A stretch of 11,541 nt of DNA, from positions 1-11,541 of the forward strand of contig JAHZEE010000030.1 of the NCBI GenBank assembly GCA_019421975.1, in the 5' to 3' direction. This document shows, in pieces, positions 6,311 through 11,541 of the stretch. Source of the stretch: Clostridiales bacterium (GTDB lineage Bacteria > Bacillota > Clostridia > Oscillospirales > Oscillospiraceae). A model generated the notes under the pieces. That model was not told the origin of the DNA and searched no databases. It saw only the letters and a program-made list of their open reading frames with translations. Both the position numbers and the translations under genes were made by a program. Position 1 is the stretch's first letter, and every line of letters starts with the position of its first letter.

Positions 6311-7347
6311 GACAGGATCTGAAATCCATGACGCTGCCCGAGCTGCAGGCGCTGTTCCAGCAGTGGGACGAGCCGGGCTTCCGGGCCAAGCAGGTCTACA
6401 CCTGGATGCACCGCGGTGTCAGCGCGTTTGAGCAGATGACAAACCTGCCGAAGGCCCTGCGGCAGCGTCTGAGCGAGCAGTGCAGCCTGTCGGCGCCGGA
6501 GGTGGAGCGCAAGCAGTGCTCCAGGCAGGACGGCACCATCAAATATCTCTGGCGGCTGCAGGACGGAAACTGCGTGGAGACGGTGCTCATGCGCTATCAC
6601 CACGGCAACACGGTCTGCATCTCCTCTCAGGTGGGCTGCCGCATGGGATGTCAGTTCTGCGCCAGCACACTGGGCGGGCTGGTGCGGAACCTCACGCCGG
6701 CGGAGATGCTTGACCAGGTGCTCTTTACCCAGGTGGATTCAGGCCTTCCCATCTCCAATATTGTGCTGATGGGTATTGGAGAGCCCCTGGACAACTTTGA
6801 CAATGTGCTGCGGTTTTTGGAGCTGGTCAACAGCCCGGACGGCATGCACATCGGCATGCGCCATATCAGCCTGTCCACCTGCGGCCTGGTAGAAAAAATT
6901 GACAAGTTAGCTGAATATCGGTTACAATTGACTCTATCGGTATCCCTACATGCGCCGGATGATGAGACGCGGGCCGCGATGATGCCCGTCGATCGGGCCT
7001 GGCCTGTGGACGAGCTGCTGGCGGCCTGCGCGCGCTATTTTGACAAGACCGGCCGCCGGGTGTCCTTTGAGTACGCCATGGTGTCCGGCGTCAACGACAC
7101 AGAGCGGCACGCCGCGCTGCTCTCGGCCAAGCTGCGGGGGACCGGAAGCCATGTCAATCTGATTCCGCTCAACCATGTAGAGGAGCGCAGCTACGCGCCC
7201 AGCTCCCACAGTGCGGTGGCGCGGTTTCAAAAGCAGCTGGAGGCTGCAGGCCTCACCGTGACGGTGCGGCGCAGCCTCGGCGGAGACATTGATGCATCCT
7301 GCGGCCAGCTGCGCCGCAAGCAGATGCTGGAAACAGCAGAGCCATAA
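6307..7347 (+). CDS. rlmN: Dual-specificity rRNA/tRNA adenine-C2 methyltransferase RlmN (radical SAM)
   Basis: RlmN makes 2-methyladenosine at A2503 of 23S rRNA and A37 of some tRNAs by radical SAM chemistry. The 346 residues contain the iron-sulfur cluster motif C111-x3-C115-x2-C118 in GCRMGCQFC. They also contain both catalytic cysteines: C104 in CISSQVG and C332 in DASCGQLR. The N-terminal accessory domain (FRAKQVYTWMHRG) and the SAM-binding segments GIGEPLDN, STCGLV and SLHAPDDETR are intact. An unusual AT-rich patch at about 6889-6952 uses rare codons (two TTA, two CTA, two GTA within about 20 codons) while encoding a normal RlmN sequence; it contains a candidate promoter. The start overlaps the rsmB stop by four bases, and prpC follows 12 bases after the stop, the same order as in B. 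subtilis. Confidence 0.96.
   Translation: MRQDLKSMTLPELQALFQQWDEPGFRAKQVYTWMHRGVSAFEQMTNLPKALRQRLSEQCSLSAPEVERKQCSRQDGTIKYLWRLQDGNCVETVLMRYHHGNTVCISSQVGCRMGCQFCASTLGGLVRNLTPAEMLDQVLFTQVDSGLPISNIVLMGIGEPLDNFDNVLRFLELVNSPDGMHIGMRHISLSTCGLVEKIDKLAEYRLQLTLSVSLHAPDDETRAAMMPVDRAWPVDELLAACARYFDKTGRRVSFEYAMVSGVNDTERHAALLSAKLRGTGSHVNLIPLNHVEERSYAPSSHSAVARFQKQLEAAGLTVTVRRSLGGDIDASCGQLRRKQMLETAEP
6897..6941 (+). repeat. Two seven-base words each repeated directly around the rlmN-internal promoter
   Basis: AATTGAC occurs at 6897-6903 and 6926-6932, and TATCGGT at 6916-6922 and 6935-6941. The order is the same in both units, but the gap between the words is 12 bases in the first and 2 in the second. The two AATTGAC copies are read in different codon phases, so the repetition is not due to a repeated protein motif. 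The first TATCGGT ends where the -10 box begins and the second lies at or just after the expected transcription start. That placement suits an operator, but chance is possible. Confidence 0.4.
6899..6928 (+). promoter_or_regulatory. Candidate sigma-A promoter inside rlmN for prpC-prkC-rsgA-thiN
   Basis: TTGACA at 6899-6904 and TACAAT at 6923-6928 are separated by 18 bases. The -35 box is perfect and the -10 box has one mismatch. An A-rich run (6893-6898) directly precedes the -35 box, like an UP element. The promoter coincides with a sharp local drop in GC and a cluster of rare codons in rlmN, which suggests the bases are kept for a reason other than the protein. Transcription would start near 6935, giving a leader of about 425 bases before prpC at 7360. 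Confidence 0.6.
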
Positions 7348-7359
7348 GGAGGCGAATGG

Positions 7360-8091
7360 ATGGAGGCCTGGGGACTCACAGATCCCGGCAAGGTCCGGGA
7401 GCAGAATCAGGATTCCTACGATATTGTGCAGATGGACGACGGGGTACTGCTCTGTATTGTCTGCGACGGTATGGGCGGCGCCAAATCCGGCAACATTGCC
7501 AGCAGTCTGGCCTGTGAGGTGTTTGTCAACGAGATCCAGCGCGTCTACCGGCACGGCAGCGGTGAGGAGGCTGTAAAGCAGGCGCTGCTGGCCGCAGCCA
7601 GCCTTGCCAACACCACGGTGTTTGAGCAGTCCAAGCTGGGGCCGGATTTTGACGGTATGGGCACCACCTTGGTGGCGGCGATGGTCTGGCCGGAGTACAC
7701 CCTGGTTGCCAACATCGGAGACAGCCGTGCGTATCATCTGAATGTGGACGGGATCCACAGGATCACAACGGACCACTCCGTGGTGGAGGATATGGTGCGG
7801 CGGGGGGAGCTCACACCCCAGCAGGCGCGGGTTCATCCGCGGAAAAACCTGATCACCCGCGCTGTGGGCACGGAATCCAAGGTGAAATGCGATCTGTTCC
7901 GCCAGGACCTGGCAGCGGGGGACTACCTGCTGCTCTGTTCCGACGGACTGTCCAATGTGGTGATGGAGCAGGAGATGCTCTTTGAGGTCGTACATGGCGT
8001 CGAGCGTGACAGCTGCTGCCAGCGGCTGCTTACCATTGCAAACAATGCCGGCGCTCCAGACAATGTGACCATGATTCTCGTGGCAGTCTGA
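7360..8091 (+). CDS. prpC: PP2C-family serine/threonine protein phosphatase PrpC
   Basis: This 243-residue protein is a bacterial PP2C (PPM) phosphatase, metal-dependent and cytosolic. It removes phosphate from Ser/Thr residues placed by the neighbouring kinase PrkC, including the kinase itself. Expected metal ligands are all present: D18 in EQNQDS, D36 and G37 in CDGMGG, D195 in CSDGLSN and D234 in APDNVT. Other family segments are GTTLVAA, NIGDSRAY, TDHSVVEDMV and ITRAVG. Length is normal for the PrpC/Stp type, and no membrane segment or extra domain is visible. A strong AAGGAGG ribosome binding site (7346-7352) overlaps the rlmN stop and lies 7 bases before the ATG at 7360; an ATG at 7356 is out of frame and too close. 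The phosphatase-kinase pair is conserved across Gram-positives. It may be transcribed both from upstream and from the promoter inside rlmN. Confidence 0.96.
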   Translation: MEAWGLTDPGKVREQNQDSYDIVQMDDGVLLCIVCDGMGGAKSGNIASSLACEVFVNEIQRVYRHGSGEEAVKQALLAAASLANTTVFEQSKLGPDFDGMGTTLVAAMVWPEYTLVANIGDSRAYHLNVDGIHRITTDHSVVEDMVRRGELTPQQARVHPRKNLITRAVGTESKVKCDLFRQDLAAGDYLLLCSDGLSNVVMEQEMLFEVVHGVERDSCCQRLLTIANNAGAPDNVTMILVAV

Positions 8092-8140
8092 GCCTGTGCG
8101 TTTCGATATAACGGCACGCCGCCGGCCGCAACCGGGCGGA

Positions 8141-8154
8141 ACCGATTCTTCGGT
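8141..8154 (+). other. Small hairpin just before the prkC ribosome binding site
   Basis: ACCGA (8141-8145) and TCGGT (8150-8154) are perfect complements around the loop TTCT. The hairpin ends one base before the ribosome binding site AGGAG (8156-8160), and prkC starts at 8167. It lies in the 75-base prpC-prkC gap, the largest untranslated gap of the window with the 74-base rpoZ-priA gap. The gap also has a GC-rich stretch (8117-8139) that can fold on itself. No T tract follows, so this is not a terminator; an effect on prkC translation is possible but unproven. Confidence 0.35.
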
Positions 8155-8166
8155 CAGGAGCTTCTT

Positions 8167-10149
8167 ATGGACAAATACATAGGTAAACTGCTTGACAATC
8201 GATATGAAATTCTGGAGGTCATTGGCACAGGCGGAATGGCAGTCGTCTACAAGGCGCGCTGCCACCGGCTGAACCGGCTGGTGGCCATCAAGATCCTCAA
8301 AGAGGATACCACCCAGGATGAGGAGCTGAGCCGCCGCTTCCATGCGGAGTCGCAGGCGGTTGCCATGCTCTCGCACCCCAACATTGTCAGTGTGTTCGAT
8401 GTCTCCAAGTCCTCTGACGCGGACTACATCGTCATGGAGCTGATTGACGGGTTGACACTCAAGCAGTATATGCAGCAGAAGGGCGTGCTCAATTGGCGGG
8501 AGGCGCTGCATTTCGCCATTCAGATCGCCAAGGCGCTGGAGCATGCCCACAGCCGCGGCATTGTCCACCGGGACATTAAGCCGCACAACATTATGGTGCT
8601 CAAAGACGGCAGTGTCAAAGTTGCAGACTTTGGGATTGCCAGAATCACGACTTCCAGCAATACGCTGACCCGCGAGGCGCTGGGCTCTGTGCACTATATC
8701 TCCCCGGAGCAGGCCAAGGGCGGCCGGGTGGACGAGCGGACGGACATCTATTCTCTGGGCGTGGTGCTCTACGAGATGCTGACCGGCCGGACGCCGTTCG
8801 ACGGTGAATCGCCGGTCTCCATCGCCATTCAGCACATCAGCGAGCGGCCGCCGCTGCCCTCTGCGCTCAACCCGGAGATCCCCAAGGGGCTGGAGCAGAT
8901 CACCATGCACGCAATGTGCCCGGATTTGGAGAACCGGTACGCGTCGGCCACGGAGCTGTTGGACGATCTGGAGGAATTCCGAAAGAATCCGGAGGTTCAA
9001 TTTGCATTTCACGGTGCGGAGTCCCGGCTGCGGATCCCGTCGGCCCAGTCAGAGCCGCCCAAGCCGCAGCTCAAGCAGACCCGCCGCCAGGCATCGGCGG
9101 ACCGGCCCGACCAGCCGGCTGCGCCGCGCAAAAAGACCGCAATTCAAAAACCGGCTGTGATTATCATTGTGGGCGTTTTGCTGGCAGTGGTTCTCATCAG
9201 CTATTTCCTCTACAGCTATCTGCTGCGCGATCTGTTTTCCGGCCCGGCAGATGTCAAGGTCCCGAATCTGGTGGGGATGGCCTATGATGAGATTGACCCG
9301 GCAGACTACCCGGACTTTGTGCTGGAAAAGGGGGAGTCGCGGTATGACGATACGGCCCCGGCCGGCGAGGTGATTGAACAGAATCCCAAGGCCGACAAGA
9401 CCGTAAAGGCCAGCGCCACAATCACTTTGACCCTCAGTCTGGGCAGCGAGGAGAAGACCATGCCAAACCTGGTCAACACCTCGCTCACCTCGGCACAGAG
9501 AATGCTCGAAGAGCTGGATCTGGGACTCAATGTGAAGGTGGAGTATGAGCCGAATGAGGTCTATGTAGAGGGACAGGTCATCCGGACCTCGCCGCTGTAT
9601 GGAGATCCCCTGGAAAAAGGCGAGACGGTGACGCTGACCGTCTGCGAGGCGGTGACAGAGACGCTGATTCCGGTGCCGGAGCTGGAGGGATTGGATATCC
9701 AGGTTGCGCTGGACAGCCTCACGGCCTTGGGACTGAGCAACGGGGCCATCCGCTATGTGGACAGCGATCTGCCCGCCGGAACTGTGACTTATCAGTCCAT
9801 TGAGCAGGGCCAGGAGGTCAAGGCGGGCACCGTGATCAATCTGCAGGTCTCTCTGGGGCCAAAGGAGGAGCCGGAGGTCCCGGACAGTGAAGTCCCGCCG
9901 GAGGTGACCGGGCCCACCGATGAGCAGCCAGAGGACGACAATACCAAGCTGGTGACCGTCAAGCTGCCGGAGGGCGATGGCACCATCACCGTGACGCTGC
10001 TGCTCGATGGAATCCAGTACGGCGAGGACTTCACCGTGGCGCTGGGAAAGCCGTCGATTCAGGTCCAGGTCAAGGGCAGCGGCACCCAGGTGTTGGATAT
10101 CTATTTTGACGGGGTACTGGCACAATCGGAAGTACTGGAGTTTGCCTGA
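8167..10149 (+). CDS. prkC: PASTA-domain membrane serine/threonine kinase PrkC
   Basis: PrkC-type kinases span the membrane, bind peptidoglycan fragments or lipid II outside, and phosphorylate cell-wall, division and translation proteins inside. The 660 residues show a Hanks-type kinase at about 1-275: glycine loop GTGGMAVVY at 20-28, K42 in VAIKIL, HRDIKPHN with D136, DFG at 154-156 and GSVHYISPEQA. A basic juxtamembrane linker follows. One membrane segment lies at about 330-353 (PAVIIIVGVLLAVVLISYF). Outside are three PASTA repeats, at about 362-426, 429-495 and 497-564. Next come an acidic, proline-rich spacer (about 565-593) and a final region of about 65 residues rich in predicted beta strands. 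The topology is cytoplasmic kinase and extracellular PASTA. The gene follows its phosphatase prpC after 75 bases and its TGA shares one base with the rsgA ATG. RsgA-type GTPases are reported substrates of such kinases, so the pairing may be functional. Confidence 0.96.
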   Translation: MDKYIGKLLDNRYEILEVIGTGGMAVVYKARCHRLNRLVAIKILKEDTTQDEELSRRFHAESQAVAMLSHPNIVSVFDVSKSSDADYIVMELIDGLTLKQYMQQKGVLNWREALHFAIQIAKALEHAHSRGIVHRDIKPHNIMVLKDGSVKVADFGIARITTSSNTLTREALGSVHYISPEQAKGGRVDERTDIYSLGVVLYEMLTGRTPFDGESPVSIAIQHISERPPLPSALNPEIPKGLEQITMHAMCPDLENRYASATELLDDLEEFRKNPEVQFAFHGAESRLRIPSAQSEPPKPQLKQTRRQASADRPDQPAAPRKKTAIQKPAVIIIVGVLLAVVLISYFLYSYLLRDLFSGPADVKVPNLVGMAYDEIDPADYPDFVLEKGESRYDDTAPAGEVIEQNPKADKTVKASATITLTLSLGSEEKTMPNLVNTSLTSAQRMLEELDLGLNVKVEYEPNEVYVEGQVIRTSPLYGDPLEKGETVTLTVCEAVTETLIPVPELEGLDIQVALDSLTALGLSNGAIRYVDSDLPAGTVTYQSIEQGQEVKAGTVINLQVSLGPKEEPEVPDSEVPPEVTGPTDEQPEDDNTKLVTVKLPEGDGTITVTLLLDGIQYGEDFTVALGKPSIQVQVKGSGTQVLDIYFDGVLAQSEVLEFA

Positions 10150-11021
10150 TGGATTCAGAAGGGTTGATTGTAAAGGCCCTGAGCGGGTTTTATGAGGTGC
10201 AGACCGCGCAGAAGGTGGAGCGCTGCCGGGCGCGGGGGCTGTTTCGCAAAGAGGGAATCACGCCGCTGGTGGGAGACCGGGTGCGGATCGCGCAGGGGCT
10301 GGTGACCGAGATCCTGCCCCGGAAAAACAGCTTTTTGCGGCCGCCGGTCAGCAATCTGGATCTGCTGGTCGTGGTGGCGGCCGATGCGATCCCCGTGACG
10401 GAGCCGTTTCTCATTGACCGGGTGATTGCAATTGCGGCCAATCAGGGCGTGCCCACGCTGCTGGTGGTCAACAAGACCGATCTGACCGAGGGCGACCGGC
10501 TGGTCAGCATCTATGAGAAGGCGAAAATTCCTGTGATTGCGACCAGCGCGGCCACGGGCGCCGGCATTGAGGCGCTGCGGCAGGCCATCGCGGGCAAGAT
10601 CTGCGCCTTCACGGGCAATTCGGGCGTTGGAAAAAGCAGCATCCTCAATGCGCTGGAGCCGGACTTCCAGCTGCAGGTGGGTGAGATCTCCCAGAAGCTG
10701 GGGCGGGGCAGACACACCACAAGGCATGTGGAGCTGCACCCGCTGGCCTGCGGCGCCATGGTGGCCGATACGCCGGGGTTCTCCTCCTTCGACACGGAGC
10801 GGATGGATTTGGTGCTGAAGGAGAACCTGCAGTACGCGTTTTCAGACTTTGCACCCTATCTCGGCCAGTGCCAGTTTCACGACTGCACCCATTTAAACGA
10901 GCCGGGCTGCCGGATCCGGCAGGCCCTGGCCGCAGGAGAGATTGCACCGAGCCGTTATCAGAGCTATGTGCAGCTGTATGAAAAAGCAAAGGAGATTCAT
11001 CAATGGGAGCGGAAGAGGTAA
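10149..11021 (+). CDS. rsgA: Ribosome small-subunit-dependent GTPase RsgA
   Basis: RsgA (YjeQ/YloQ) binds the 30S subunit late in assembly and hydrolyses GTP to check the decoding centre. In its 290 residues an OB-fold RNA-binding domain comes first (about 1-65, LVGDRVRI). A circularly permuted GTPase domain follows: G4 NKTD at 108-111 and the TSA loop precede G1 GNSGVGKSS at 156-164 and G3 DTPG at 207-210. The switch segment is RGRHTTRHVEL. The C-terminal zinc module is C241-x4-C246-x-H248-x5-C254, followed by a helical tail. All expected residues are present and the length is typical. The ATG overlaps the prkC stop by one base (TGATG) with GGAG at 10137-10140 as ribosome binding site. thiN starts inside its last codons. 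In B. subtilis rpe separates these two genes; here it is missing. Confidence 0.96.
   Translation: MDSEGLIVKALSGFYEVQTAQKVERCRARGLFRKEGITPLVGDRVRIAQGLVTEILPRKNSFLRPPVSNLDLLVVVAADAIPVTEPFLIDRVIAIAANQGVPTLLVVNKTDLTEGDRLVSIYEKAKIPVIATSAATGAGIEALRQAIAGKICAFTGNSGVGKSSILNALEPDFQLQVGEISQKLGRGRHTTRHVELHPLACGAMVADTPGFSSFDTERMDLVLKENLQYAFSDFAPYLGQCQFHDCTHLNEPGCRIRQALAAGEIAPSRYQSYVQLYEKAKEIHQWERKR
10988..10994 (+). promoter_or_regulatory. Ribosome binding site of thiN, inside rsgA
   Basis: AAAGGAG at 10988-10994 lies 8 bases before the ATG at 11003 and within the last codons of rsgA. It supports the 19-base rsgA/thiN overlap. Confidence 0.75.
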
Positions 11022-11541
11022 TCCTGTTTGGTTCCGCGCCCTGTGACGACTGGTCATTTCTGGCCCCGCTGCGAACTGCATACCAGGCTGTGATCTGTGC
11101 AGACGGGGGCGTGGAGGCCGCGCGCCGCGCTGGTTTTTCTCCCACCGCCTATGTGGGCGACGGGGACTCGGGCGGTGTTCCGCCCCAGGGCGTGCCGCAG
11201 GTGCTGCTGCCCCGCGTCAAGGATGTCACCGATCTGGAGCAGGCGCTGCACTATGCACTGGAGCAGGGCTATCGGCATATTGTAATGACAGGCTGCACAG
11301 GGGGCCGCCAGGACCACCACCTGGCCAACCTGATGCTGCTGGAGTGGGCCACGCGCCAGGGCGCGGAGATCCGAATTCTGGATCCGAAGCATGAGATCCG
11401 CTGCCTGATTGGGCCTGTCAGCCTGGAGGTGAATGGCAGCGGCTACCGGTATTTTGGCCTGATTCCGCTCGATCGGCAGGTCACAGGCGTCAGCCTGGAG
11501 CACGCCAGGTATCCGCTGCAGGACGCCACCTTGCGGCGCGG
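11003..11541 (+). CDS. thiN: Thiamine pyrophosphokinase, cut by the window end
   Basis: Thiamine pyrophosphokinase makes the cofactor thiamine pyrophosphate from thiamine and ATP. The reading frame starts at ATG 11003 and stays open to the end of the window: 179 full codons, with the family usually a little over 200 residues. So the last part is missing only because the window stops. Family motifs are clear: ICADGGVEAA near residues 31-40, the acidic metal-binding GDGDSG near 54-59 (often GDFDS), VKDVTDLEQAL near 73-83 (K-D-x-T-D), and TGCTGGRQDHHLANL near 98-112 (GGRxDH-x-x-N). The start of the C-terminal beta-rich, thiamine-binding domain is present. The gene overlaps rsgA by 19 bases and has its own good ribosome binding site. 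It belongs to the ThiN/TPK type found at this locus in Firmicutes. Confidence 0.93.
   Translation, partial: MGAEEVILFGSAPCDDWSFLAPLRTAYQAVICADGGVEAARRAGFSPTAYVGDGDSGGVPPQGVPQVLLPRVKDVTDLEQALHYALEQGYRHIVMTGCTGGRQDHHLANLMLLEWATRQGAEIRILDPKHEIRCLIGPVSLEVNGSGYRYFGLIPLDRQVTGVSLEHARYPLQDATLRR

Noticed and set aside
6797..6802. TTGACA in rlmN at 6797 as a further promoter
   Set aside because: No TATAAT-like sequence at the right distance (GAGCTG-like bases there).
8192..8197. TTGACA at the start of prkC as a promoter
   Set aside because: No -10-like box lies 16-18 bases downstream; the region there is GC-rich.
1..11541. A new defence system, mobile element, CRISPR array or RNA gene
   Set aside because: All coding space is taken by recognised housekeeping genes in a conserved order; no repeats of suitable length, no integrase or transposase, and no tRNA or rRNA-like segments were seen.

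Overview
The window looks like a stretch of chromosome from a fairly GC-rich (roughly 60% by eye) member of the Firmicutes, probably class Clostridia and perhaps the Oscillospirales/Ruminococcaceae. The evidence is the gene order: yicC-remA-gmk-rpoZ-priA-def-fmt-rsmB-rlmN-prpC-prkC-rsgA-thiN is the Gram-positive housekeeping locus known from Bacillus subtilis and Clostridia. RemA and a PASTA-domain PrkC kinase also point to that group. The genus cannot be told from the sequence.

Everything is on the + strand and tightly packed, and no gene-free stretch exceeds about 75 bases. Positions 1-39 hold the last codons of a YicC-family gene. Then come remA (52-309), gmk (306-860), rpoZ (838-1044), priA (start re-assigned to 1119, to 3578), def (3594-4076), fmt (4080-5012), rsmB (5009-6310), rlmN (6307-7347), prpC (7360-8091), prkC (8167-10149), rsgA (10149-11021) and a thiN gene cut by the window end (11003 onward). 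Many neighbours overlap by 1-23 bases, which suggests translational coupling.

The genes serve growth: nucleotide supply (Gmk), RNA polymerase assembly (RpoZ), replication restart (PriA), formyl-Met addition and removal (Fmt, Def), rRNA/tRNA methylation (RsmB, RlmN), ribosome small-subunit maturation (RsgA), reversible Ser/Thr phosphorylation sensing the cell wall (PrpC/PrkC), thiamine pyrophosphate supply (ThiN) and biofilm/matrix gene regulation (RemA). Compared with the B. subtilis order, coaBC (between rpoZ and priA) and rpe (between rsgA and thiN) are absent.

I see no mobile element, CRISPR array, tRNA, rRNA or defence system, and no credible new multi-gene system. The points worth a second look are small. 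(1) gmk appears to carry a clean in-frame deletion of about 22 codons that removes a core strand of the fold. (2) A roughly 65-base AT-rich, rare-codon patch inside rlmN contains a near-consensus promoter (TTGACA-18-TACAAT) and a pair of repeated words, well placed to drive prpC-prkC-rsgA-thiN. (3) A second near-consensus promoter (TTGACA-17-TATGAT) lies inside gmk ahead of rpoZ. (4) A long G.U-rich hairpin fills the rpoZ-priA gap.
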